Assembly: GCA_964246015.1 (NCBI GenBank)
Contig: CAXTPG010000082.1
Span: 1 to 20,546, forward strand
Source: JBBROS01 sp964246015
Lineage (GTDB): Bacteria; Pseudomonadota; Alphaproteobacteria; Acetobacterales; Acetobacteraceae
Reading direction: 5' to 3'
DNA: 20,546 nt
In this document: piece by piece, positions 8,602 through 14,790 of the stretch
Position numbering within the stretch: the stretch's first letter is position 1
How the letters are laid out: the number at the start of each line of letters is the position of its first letter
Position numbers and translations under genes: made by a program
The notes under the pieces: generated by a model
Seen by the model: the letters and a program-made list of their open reading frames with translations, nothing else
Told to the model about the DNA's origin: nothing
Database searches by the model: none

Positions 8602-10106
8602 GGACGGCCGTCGCCCTGCTGCTCCTCATCGTCGCCGGCCCCGCGTGGGCCGAGACCCCACGCGCCCGCGGCGACTTCCAGGTGCAGCTCGCCGCGTCCG
8701 TCATGGGCGTGGCGCTCGCGTTCATCGCCCCGCGTGCGCTGGAGCCGGTGACGGTGCAGCAACTGGCGCTCTGGGGCCTTGCGGGACCCGGTTCGCTGGA
8801 CGGCACGCTGTCCACCGACGTGCGGGACGGCGCCGTCGTGCTGCTGCAGAACGACCGGGTGGTCTATCGCCGCGCGCTGCCGCCCGACTCCACCCCGGAG
8901 GCGTGGGGCGTCGTGGCGGCCGCCGTGATGAACGCCGCCGCCGGGCTGTCCGCCCCGGTGCGGGACGCCGGGATGTCCGGCCTGCTGTCCGCGTTCTTCG
9001 ACGAGCTGTTCAACCATCTGGACCCCTATTCCCGCTACGTGCCGCCCGACGCCGCCGATGTGGACCGCGCGCGGCGCTCGGGCGAGGCGGGCGCCGGCCT
9101 CGTGTTGCGCCGGTCGGGCGCCGGGTTCACGGTGGCCGAGGTCAGCGAGGGCGGCCCGGCCGCCACCGCCGGCATCCGGGTCGGCGACCAGGTGGTCGCC
9201 ATCGACGACGTGCCCACGGCCGGCGAGGAGCTGGACACGGTGCAAGGCTGGCTGCTGGGCGACGACGGCAGCGCGCTGACGCTCACCATCCGCAGCCGTG
9301 GCGGCCGGCCGCGGACGCTGGAGCTGGCGCGGGCGGTGGTGGTGCCCGAGACGGTCTTCACGTCCCGTGCGAACGGGCTGCTGGTCATCCGCCTGTCGAG
9401 CTTCAACCGCGACACCGACCAGCGCCTGGCGCAGGAGCTGACGCGGAACGTGGGCAACCCGGCCGTCAAGGGGATCGTGCTGGACCTGCGCGGCAACCGC
9501 GGCGGGCTGCTACGGCAGGCGGTCTCGGCGACGGACCTGCTGCTGCAGCAGGGGATCGTCGCCACGACGGCGGGCCGCAACCCGCAGGCGGCGCATGAGT
9601 GGCGGGCCGGGTCGGGGGATGTGACGGGGGGCCGTCCGATCGTCGTGCTGGTCGATGGCCGGTCCGCGAGTGCCGCCGAGATCATGGCGGCGGCGCTGGC
9701 GGACCAGGGGCGGGCGGTCGTCGTCGGCAGCTCCACGCTGGGCAAGGGCCTGGTCCAGACGATCGCGAACCTGCCGGACGGGGGCGAGCTGTTCGTGTCC
9801 TGGAGCCGGGTGCTGGCGCCCCGCGGCTGGCCGTTGCAGGGTCTGGGCGTGCTGCCGCAGGTCTGCACCAGCATGGGGCAGGACGCGGCGATGCAGCAAC
9901 TGGCCGCCCTGGATCGCGGCACGCAGCCGATGGCCGCCGCCCTCGCACGCCACCGTGCCGCCCGGGCGCCGCTGCCGGCGGCCGAGGTGCTGGCGCTGCG
10001 GAACGCGTGCCCGGCGTCCGAGGCGCGCGACGCGGACCTGGTCGCCGCGCGCTACCTGGTCACGCACCCCGCCGCCTACGCCGCCGCACGGCTGTCTCCG
10101 CCTTGA
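8598..10106 (+). CDS. S41-family C-terminal processing peptidase, exported
   Basis: A serine/lysine-dyad protease of the CtpA/Prc family, probably periplasmic. From GTG 8598 (GTGA overlap with rnr) it has 502 residues and a clear signal peptide, RTAVALLLLIVAGPAWA, with probable cleavage after Ala18. GTG 8574 would add eight residues and cannot be excluded; neither start has a strong Shine-Dalgarno. A PDZ domain lies at about 163-237 (GAGLVLRR, GIRVGDQVVAIDD). The S41 core follows, with the catalytic serine in DGRSASAAEI (second Ser, residue 358) and the lysine in GKGLVQ (Lys383), the usual 25 residues apart. Substrates cannot be read from sequence; the family trims C-termini of exported proteins or works with adaptors on cell-wall hydrolases. 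The region before the PDZ domain (about 19-130) is not a domain I recognise. Confidence 0.9.
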   Translation: MRTAVALLLLIVAGPAWAETPRARGDFQVQLAASVMGVALAFIAPRALEPVTVQQLALWGLAGPGSLDGTLSTDVRDGAVVLLQNDRVVYRRALPPDSTPEAWGVVAAAVMNAAAGLSAPVRDAGMSGLLSAFFDELFNHLDPYSRYVPPDAADVDRARRSGEAGAGLVLRRSGAGFTVAEVSEGGPAATAGIRVGDQVVAIDDVPTAGEELDTVQGWLLGDDGSALTLTIRSRGGRPRTLELARAVVVPETVFTSRANGLLVIRLSSFNRDTDQRLAQELTRNVGNPAVKGIVLDLRGNRGGLLRQAVSATDLLLQQGIVATTAGRNPQAAHEWRAGSGDVTGGRPIVVLVDGRSASAAEIMAAALADQGRAVVVGSSTLGKGLVQTIANLPDGGELFVSWSRVLAPRGWPLQGLGVLPQVCTSMGQDAAMQQLAALDRGTQPMAAALARHRAARAPLPAAEVLALRNACPASEARDADLVAARYLVTHPAAYAAARLSPP

Positions 10107-10111
10107 GGGGC

Positions 10112-10140
10112 TTGACCGCGGCGGGCGGGATGAGCATGTT
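10112..10140 (+). promoter_or_regulatory. Candidate promoter for rpmG
   Basis: TTGACC (10112-10117) is followed after 17 bases by CATGTT (10135-10140), about 45 bases before the rpmG ATG. The -35 is good and the -10 is weak. It is the only such pair I see in the gap between the S41 gene and rpmG. Confidence 0.35.
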
Positions 10141-10147
10141 CCCGCCC
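10123..10147. promoter_or_regulatory. 8-bp inverted repeat in the rpmG leader
   Basis: GGGCGGGA (10123-10130) and TCCCGCCC (10140-10147) form perfect arms around a 9-base loop. It lies just after the S41 stop and overlaps the candidate rpmG -10. It could be a weak terminator for the upstream cluster, an operator, or an mRNA hairpin. No T-run follows, which argues against a standard intrinsic terminator. Confidence 0.4.
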
Positions 10148-10185
10148 TTCGCGCCGCCCCCGGCGCCACACCTGGGATTCCGGCC

Positions 10186-10353
10186 ATGGCCAAGAACAAC
10201 ACCGTCCAGATCAAGCTCGTCTCGACCGCGGACACCGGCTATTTCTACGTGACCAAGAAGAACGCCCGCACGACGACCGGCAAGATGGAACTGAAGAAGT
10301 ACGACCCCGTCGCGCGCAAGCACGTCCCGTTCAAGGAAGCGAAGATCAAGTAG
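10186..10353 (+). CDS. rpmG: 50S ribosomal protein L33
   Basis: A 55-residue basic protein of the large ribosomal subunit, near the E site. It begins MAKNNTVQIKLVSTADTGYF and carries the typical VTKKNARTTTGKMELKKYDP core and a basic C-terminus. There are no cysteines, so this is the zinc-independent (C-minus) form. The start is ATG 10186; only a weak GGGAT lies upstream. It stands alone, 79 bases after the S41 gene with its own candidate promoter, and converges on the glutathione transferase gene 42 bases away. Confidence 0.97.
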   Translation: MAKNNTVQIKLVSTADTGYFYVTKKNARTTTGKMELKKYDPVARKHVPFKEAKIK

Positions 10354-10365
10354 GGCGCCCGACGT

Positions 10366-10383
10366 CCTCTCCCGCGGGAGAGG
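10366..10383. repeat. 18-bp perfect palindrome between convergent rpmG and GST genes
   Basis: CCTCTCCCGCGGGAGAGG is a perfect self-complementary palindrome in the 42-base gap between the rpmG stop and the stop of the convergent glutathione transferase gene. It shares the CCTCTCCC/GGGAGAGG arms with the element at 805-825. It may act as a bidirectional transcript end, but no T-run is present on either side, so a dispersed REP-like palindrome is the safer label. Confidence 0.65.
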
Positions 10384-10395
10384 GCGGGGGTTCGG

Positions 10396-11091
10396 TCAGC
10401 GCGCCGCGAACTGCGTCGCGCCGAACATGTTCTCCTTCTCGGCGTCGCTCATCGGGCCCTTGCGGGCGTTGTCGGACAGGACGGCGACGCCGCGCTGGAC
10501 GGCCGGGCGGGCCGCGATCGCGTCGTGCCAGCGCTTCACGGCCGGGTAGTCCGCCAGGTCGATGCCGCGGCGGTCGGGGTTCCGGACCCAGGCGAAGGTC
10601 GCGATATCGGCGATGCTGTATTCGCCGCCGGCCAGATACTCGCTGCCCTGCAGCGCCTTCTCCAGCACACGGTGCAGCCGCTGCACCTCGTTCGTGTAGC
10701 GCGTGATCGCGTAGGGCAGTTTCTCGGGCGCATAGGCGGCGAAGTGGTTGTACTGGCCGAACATCGGCCCGACCCCGCCCATCTGGAACATCAGCCATTG
10801 CAGGCACGCGAACCGCGCCCGCGGGGCCTCCGGGATCAGGCTGCCCGCCTTCTCGGCCAGGTAGATCAGGATCGCGCCCGACTCCCACAGCGCCAGCGGC
10901 TGCCCGCCCGGCCCGTCGGAATCGACGATGGCGGGGATGCGATGGTTCGGCGTGATCGCCAGGAACTCCGGCTTGAACTGCTCGCCGGAGCCGATGTTCA
11001 CCGGGATGACCTTGTAGGGGAGGCCCAGCTCCTCCAGCGCGATATGCACCTTGTGTCCGTTCGGCGTGGGCCAGGTCCAGACGTCGATCAT
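10396..11091 (-). CDS. yfcG: Glutathione S-transferase family protein, YfcG-like (Nu class)
   Basis: A cytosolic thioredoxin-fold protein of 231 residues. In E. coli, YfcG uses glutathione and acts as a disulfide-bond oxidoreductase. The N-terminal thioredoxin-like domain (1-80) has the Nu-class TPNG motif (Thr9-Gly12) and ALWESGAILIYLAEK (67-81) with the Glu70-Ser71 pair that contacts glutathione. The all-alpha domain (about 90-210) carries QWLMFQMGGVGPMFGQ (98-113) and YSIADIATFAWV (158-169). ATG 11091 is supported by GGAGG six bases upstream (11098-11102). An in-frame ATG 63 bases further upstream would add a non-conserved extension and is rejected. The gene is single and divergent from the DUF3253 gene across 101 bases in which I see no convincing promoter. 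It could be annotated simply as a GST-domain protein. Confidence 0.9.
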   Translation of the reverse strand: MIDVWTWPTPNGHKVHIALEELGLPYKVIPVNIGSGEQFKPEFLAITPNHRIPAIVDSDGPGGQPLALWESGAILIYLAEKAGSLIPEAPRARFACLQWLMFQMGGVGPMFGQYNHFAAYAPEKLPYAITRYTNEVQRLHRVLEKALQGSEYLAGGEYSIADIATFAWVRNPDRRGIDLADYPAVKRWHDAIAARPAVQRGVAVLSDNARKGPMSDAEKENMFGATQFAAR

Positions 11092-11192
11092 GGGATGCCT
11101 CCAGCTTCTTTGGCCGGACACAGGTGGGGATGCACCCGTGCCGGTGCCAGCCATGACTTGCGGCCCGGCCCGTGGTGCGCCAGCGTCCAGCC

Positions 11193-11438
11193 ATGAACCC
11201 TGTCGACATCGAACCCACGATCCTGGCCCTGACCGCCGCCCGCGGTCCCGATAAATCCATCTGCCCCAGCGAGGTCGCCCGCGCGCTGCAGCCGGAGGGC
11301 TGGCAGTCGCTGATGACGCCCGTCCGCCAGGCCGCCATCCGGCTGGCCGGCGCCGGGCGCATCGACATCCTGCGGAAGGGAAGGCCGGTGCCGCCGGCCG
11401 AGGTGCGGGGCGTCATCCGCCTGCGGACCCGGGCATGA
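11193..11438 (+). CDS. DUF3253 domain protein (small, function unknown)
   Basis: An 81-residue protein I recognise as the DUF3253 family. The conserved pattern includes ICPSEVARAL (23-32), then W, LM and VRQAAIRLAGAGRIDILRKG (44-63), ending in the VIRL strand. The helical SEVAR..VR..A..L..AGRI..LRKG layout resembles a winged-helix fold, but no DNA-binding role is established as far as I know. ATG 11193 starts just before the conserved region; GTG 11172 is an alternative adding seven residues. Its stop overlaps the ABC transporter start by ATGA, so the two are very probably cotranslated. No function is assigned. Confidence 0.8.
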   Translation: MNPVDIEPTILALTAARGPDKSICPSEVARALQPEGWQSLMTPVRQAAIRLAGAGRIDILRKGRPVPPAEVRGVIRLRTRA

Positions 11439-13216
11439 AGCCCGCCGGCCTCGGCGCCGTCCTGAAGGACGCGTGGCGCCTGGCATTGCCCTACTTCAAC
11501 TCCGAGGAGAAATGGAGCGCGCGGGGGCTGCTGCTCGCGATCGTCGTGCTGAACCTGAGCCTGGTCGGCATGAACGTCGTGCTGAACTTCTGGAACGGCG
11601 CCTTCTTCGACAGCCTGCAGAACAAGGACGCGGACGGGTTCCTGAAGCTGCTGCTGTTCTACCGGCCGGGCGAGGCCACCTTCACGCTGTCCGGCAAGGA
11701 CGCGTTCATGCCGGGCTTCGTCATGATCGCGGTCGTCTATATCATCGTCGCCATCTACGCGACCTATCTGCTGCAATGGCTGCAGATGAACTGGCGGCGG
11801 TGGCTCACGCAGCGGCTGCTGGGCGAGTGGCTGTCGGACCGCGCGTACTACACGATCGGGTTGCAGACGCTGGCCGCGACCAGCACGGGCGCGCAGCCTC
11901 TGGCGGACAATCCGGATCAGCGGATCGCCGAGGATTGCCGCAGCTTCGCTGAGGATACGCTGCGGCTCGGCATCAGCCTGATGCGGAACGTGGTGACGCT
12001 CATCACCTTCTCGCAGATCCTGTGGACGCTGTCGGGCGTCATCACGCTGTTCGGCGTGCAGGTGCCGGGTTACATGCTGTTCGTCGCCATCCTGTATGCG
12101 ATCGTGGGCACGGTGCTGACCCACTTCGTCGGCCGTCCGCTGGCGCAGATCGAGTTCCAGAAGCAGCGCTACGAGGCCGATTTCCGCTACGCGTTGGTTC
12201 GCGTTCGGGAGAATGCCGAGGGCGTCGCGCTGTATGGCGGCGAGGCTTCGGAGCGGGGCGGGCTGCTGGACCGGTTCGCGCTCGTGGTCATGAACTGGCG
12301 GCAGTACATGTCGCGGACCAAGAAGCTGAACGCGCTGATCGCGGGGTACGAGCAGGTGGCGAGCATCTTCCCGATCGCCGTGGCGTCGCCGCGGTATTTC
12401 GCCGGGGAGATCGCGCTGGGGGGGCTTACGCGGATTTCCGGTGCGTTCGCGCGGGTGCAGAACGCGCTGTCCTGGTTCCTGGAGGCGTATTCGCAGTTGG
12501 CGGTGTGGCGGGCGACGGTGGACCGGCTGGCCGGGTTCCAGCGCGCGGTCGAGACGGCGCGGGCGCTGGCCGAGGGGGGGGTGCGGGTGCGGGAGGGCAG
12601 CCCGGGGGAGGTGGCGTTGCAGGACGTGACGCTGGCGCTGCCGGATGGGCGGGTGCTGCTGGCGGGGGGAGAGATCGCGTTCCCGGCCGGGCAGTCGACG
12701 GTCATCTCCGGTCGGTCGGGCAGCGGGAAGTCGACGTTGTTCCGGGCCATTGCGGGGATCTGGCCGTTCGGGGGCGGCGCGGTCGCCCGGCCGCCGGGGA
12801 CGCAGTTGTTCCTGCCGCAGCGGCCCTACATCCCGCTGGGCACGTTGCGCCGGGCCGTCACCTACCCGGCGGCGGTGGACAGCATCCCCGACGCCGCGGT
12901 CCAGGCGGCGCTGACGGATGCCGGGCTTTCCGCGCTGGTGCCGGAGCTGGACGCGGACCAGCCCTGGGCGCAGCGGCTGTCGGGGGGGGAGCAGCAGCGG
13001 CTGGCGGTGGCCCGGGCGTTGCTGCTGCGGCCCGACTGGCTGTTCCTGGACGAGGCGACGGCGAGCCTGGACCCGGAGGCGGAGGCGGAGCTGTATGCGA
13101 TGCTGCGGGAGCGGCTGCCGGGGACGACGATCCTGTCCATCGCGCACCGGGCCGAGGTGGCGCGGTGGCACGACCGGGCGCTGGTGATGCGGGACGGGGG
13201 GCTGGCGGCGGCGTGA
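11435..13216 (+). CDS. ABC transporter, fused permease and ATPase (YddA / SbmA-BacA-like)
   Basis: A 593-residue half-transporter expected to dimerise in the inner membrane. The N-terminal half (about 1-350) is an SbmA/BacA-type membrane domain, with hydrophobic segments near 30-52, 92-116, 185-206 and 211-232 and possibly 308-330. The ATPase half (about 385-590) has Walker A GRSGSGKST (426-434), a Q-loop near Gln462, signature LSGGEQQR (515-522), Walker B LFLDE (536-540) and the switch His571. Relatives such as E. coli YddA have unclear substrates; the mycobacterial relative Rv1819c imports cobalamin and hydrophilic peptides. The substrate here is not readable. ATG 11435 overlaps the DUF3253 stop (ATGA). 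Codons in the second half end mostly in G, unlike the C-ending codons of most neighbours. It ends three bases from the convergent secreted-protein gene. Confidence 0.9.
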   Translation: MKPAGLGAVLKDAWRLALPYFNSEEKWSARGLLLAIVVLNLSLVGMNVVLNFWNGAFFDSLQNKDADGFLKLLLFYRPGEATFTLSGKDAFMPGFVMIAVVYIIVAIYATYLLQWLQMNWRRWLTQRLLGEWLSDRAYYTIGLQTLAATSTGAQPLADNPDQRIAEDCRSFAEDTLRLGISLMRNVVTLITFSQILWTLSGVITLFGVQVPGYMLFVAILYAIVGTVLTHFVGRPLAQIEFQKQRYEADFRYALVRVRENAEGVALYGGEASERGGLLDRFALVVMNWRQYMSRTKKLNALIAGYEQVASIFPIAVASPRYFAGEIALGGLTRISGAFARVQNALSWFLEAYSQLAVWRATVDRLAGFQRAVETARALAEGGVRVREGSPGEVALQDVTLALPDGRVLLAGGEIAFPAGQSTVISGRSGSGKSTLFRAIAGIWPFGGGAVARPPGTQLFLPQRPYIPLGTLRRAVTYPAAVDSIPDAAVQAALTDAGLSALVPELDADQPWAQRLSGGEQQRLAVARALLLRPDWLFLDEATASLDPEAEAELYAMLRERLPGTTILSIAHRAEVARWHDRALVMRDGGLAAA

Positions 13217-13219
13217 CGC

Positions 13220-13564
13220 CTATTGCGGGAACAGGTTCTCGGTTCCGGCGCTGCGGCCGTTGGAGGTGGTCCAGAGGCCGGAGTAGCTGCCGTCGCTGTT
13301 GGCGATATAGCTGACCACGCCGGCGGTGCCGCCGCCGATGTAGGAGAAGGCGAGGACCCGGCCGTCGCCCACGCCGTAGCCGCTGTAGTTGTCGCCGCCG
13401 ACGCGCCAGGCGATGGACCAGGTGTTGCGGCCGGTCTGGGAGATGGTGGCGGCGCCGGTGTAGCTGCCGCTGCCGCCGGGGTTGGTGCCCTGGACGGCGT
13501 ATCGGCCGGGCCCCTCCGCCAGGGCGGGCGCGGTCAGCAGCAGCATGGCGATGAGCGTACGCAT
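13220..13564 (-). CDS. Small secreted glycine/serine-rich protein, unknown function
   Basis: A 114-residue protein with a short signal peptide, MRTLIAMLLLTAPALA, with likely cleavage after Ala16 before EGPGRY. The mature ~98 residues are rich in Gly, Ser, Tyr and Thr and alternate short beta-strand-like stretches: YAVQGTNPGGSGSYTGAAT, WSIAWRVGGDNYSGYG, VLAFSYIGGG, GVVSYIANSDGSYSGLW, ending GTENLFPQ. There are no cysteines and no membrane segment after the signal, so a soluble periplasmic or extracellular beta-rich protein is likely. AGGGAG lies nine bases before ATG 13564 and overlaps the sufA stop. Only 13 bases separate it from sufA, so it may be the last gene of the suf transcript. I do not recognise a function, and a link to iron-sulfur metabolism is only positional. 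Confidence 0.75.
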   Translation of the reverse strand: MRTLIAMLLLTAPALAEGPGRYAVQGTNPGGSGSYTGAATISQTGRNTWSIAWRVGGDNYSGYGVGDGRVLAFSYIGGGTAGVVSYIANSDGSYSGLWTTSNGRSAGTENLFPQ

Positions 13565-13577
13565 CGACGGGTACTCC

Positions 13578-13958
13578 CTAGACGTGGAAGCTCTCGCCGC
13601 AGCCGCACCGGCCCTTTTCGTTGGGGTTGGTGAAGGTGAAGCCGCTGGTGAGGGCCTCGACCTTGTAGTCCATTTCGCTGCCGATGAGGAACAGGCTTGC
13701 CTTGCGGTCGACGAGGACGGTGAGGCCGTGGTCGGTGACGATTTCGTCGCCGGGGCCGGGTTCGGCGACCCAGTCCATGACGTAGGATAGGCCGGAGCAG
13801 CCCTTGGTGTTGACGCTGATGCGCAGCAGCATCCCTTCCTGGCCCTTGGCGTAGAGGGCGGACAGGCGGGTGGCGGCGGCGTCCGACAGGCGCATCAGGG
13901 GCGGCAGGGCGCGGCGGGGCTTGGTCGTGGTTTGGGGGGTGGTCTGGGTGGCGCTCAT
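13578..13958 (-). CDS. sufA: A-type iron-sulfur carrier protein SufA/ErpA-like
   Basis: A cytosolic A-type carrier (HesB/IscA family) that accepts clusters from the SufBCD scaffold and passes them to target enzymes. It has 126 residues with a flexible Thr-rich N-terminus of about 20. The three cluster ligands are present: Cys54 (NTKGCSGLSY) and the C-terminal CGC pair Cys118 and Cys120 (GRCGCGESF). ATG 13958 has a strong GGAGG six bases upstream (13965-13969) in the 12-base gap after sufT. Within the A-type family, SufA, IscA and ErpA are hard to separate; the name follows the operon. Confidence 0.92.
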   Translation of the reverse strand: MSATQTTPQTTTKPRRALPPLMRLSDAAATRLSALYAKGQEGMLLRISVNTKGCSGLSYVMDWVAEPGPGDEIVTDHGLTVLVDRKASLFLIGSEMDYKVEALTSGFTFTNPNEKGRCGCGESFHV

Positions 13959-13970
13959 GGGGGGCCTCCG

Positions 13971-14348
13971 TCAGAACATGTTGAGCGACAGGCGGGCGTC
14001 GTCGGTCATTCGGCTGGGGTCCCAGGGGGGGTCCCACACGGTATCGACGTGGCAGGAGGAGACGCCGGGGACGGCCATGACGGCGTCGTGGACGTTGACG
14101 GGGAGTTCCTGGGCGGCCGGGCAGCCGGGGGCGGTCAGGGTCATCTCGACCTTCACGCCGTGGTCGTCGCCGATCTCGACGGCGTAGATCAGGCCGAGTT
14201 CGTAGATGTTCACGGGGATCTCGGGGTCGTAGACCGTGCAGATGGCGGCCAGGACGGCGTCCTCCGTCGGCTTGGCCGCGGTTGCGGTCACGGGGTCGCT
14301 CGTCGGGTCTGCCGCAAGGTCTGGGGTCCAACCGGTCACGTCATTCAC
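13971..14348 (-). CDS. sufT: SUF-associated MIP18/DUF59 protein SufT
   Basis: A small (125-residue) MIP18-family (DUF59) protein that assists maturation of iron-sulfur proteins. An N-terminal tail (1-30) precedes the conserved DPEIPVNIYELGLIY (41-55), the LTAPGCPAAQELP segment with conserved Cys76, and the typical VWDPPWDPSRMTDDARLSL ending. It starts at GTG 14348, inside the end of sufU (8-base overlap); a consensus AGGAGG six bases upstream decides this start. The family's PaaD relatives act in phenylacetate oxidation, but the suf context makes SufT clear. Confidence 0.93.
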   Translation of the reverse strand: MNDVTGWTPDLAADPTSDPVTATAAKPTEDAVLAAICTVYDPEIPVNIYELGLIYAVEIGDDHGVKVEMTLTAPGCPAAQELPVNVHDAVMAVPGVSSCHVDTVWDPPWDPSRMTDDARLSLNMF

Positions 14349-14790
14349 TCGTCGCCTCCTGCGCCCCGTCGAGGGCGGCCACCAGGGCCGCCCAGGGGAG
14401 CGTCACGCATCGCACGCGCGATGGATATTCGTGCACGGCCGATAGCGGCTTCAAGCCCTGCAGGGCTGCGTCGCAGGCCTGGCAGGTGCCGGTTCTCGCC
14501 ATCGCCTCGACTTCCGTGGCCATGCGGCGCACGTCGGACTGGGCGCGGCCGGCCACCGCCTCGCACATCAGGTCGGCGCTGGCCTTGGTGAGTTCGCAGC
14601 CGCGCGCCTCGAACCCGGCTTCCTCGACCCGGTCCTGGGCCCGGCGGACGAAGACGGTCACGCGGTCGCCGCACATGGGGTTGTCGCCGCGGGCCTGGGC
14701 GTCGAAGCCGGCCGGGCGGCTTGCGTGGCGGGGGGCGCGGCCGTGGTCGAGGATCGTGTCGCTATAGAGGTCGCGGACGTCGTCGAACAT
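14341..14790 (-). CDS. sufU: SufU-type iron-sulfur assembly protein
   Basis: A 149-residue NifU/IscU-like fold. In Gram-positive SUF systems SufU is a zinc-dependent sulfur acceptor that takes persulfide from SufS to the SufBCD scaffold. The SufU ligand set is present: Cys40-Gly-Asp42 (NPMCGDRVTV), Cys65 (ARGCELTKASADLM) and Cys128 (SRVRCVTLPW). The spacing between the first two is the SufU rather than the IscU pattern. An extra CQAC pair (Cys103, Cys106) lies in the insertion region. No sufE is seen in the window, so SufU probably fills that role, by inference. Its ATG shares one base with the sufS stop (TGATG). Confidence 0.93.
   Translation of the reverse strand: MFDDVRDLYSDTILDHGRAPRHASRPAGFDAQARGDNPMCGDRVTVFVRRAQDRVEEAGFEARGCELTKASADLMCEAVAGRAQSDVRRMATEVEAMARTGTCQACDAALQGLKPLSAVHEYPSRVRCVTLPWAALVAALDGAQEATSE
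14355..14360 (-). promoter_or_regulatory. Consensus Shine-Dalgarno of sufT inside sufU
   Basis: On the minus strand this reads AGGAGG, six bases before GTG 14348. It is the strongest ribosome-binding site in the operon and fixes the sufT start at a GTG although ATG 14344 lies nearby in another frame. Confidence 0.75.

Noticed and set aside
10366..10383. Intrinsic terminator between rpmG and the glutathione transferase gene
   Set aside because: The stem is perfect but has no T-run on either strand, so it was recorded as a palindromic repeat rather than a terminator.
11092..11154. N-terminal extension of the glutathione transferase to an upstream ATG
   Set aside because: The extension is not family-like, and GGAGG lies six bases before the internal ATG at 11091.
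10346..13171. Long minus-strand open frame (about 940 codons) spanning the ABC transporter, DUF3253 and glutathione transferase regions
   Set aside because: It crosses several clear genes in another frame and is Arg/Pro/His/Gln-rich without motifs; the absence of stops follows from high GC.
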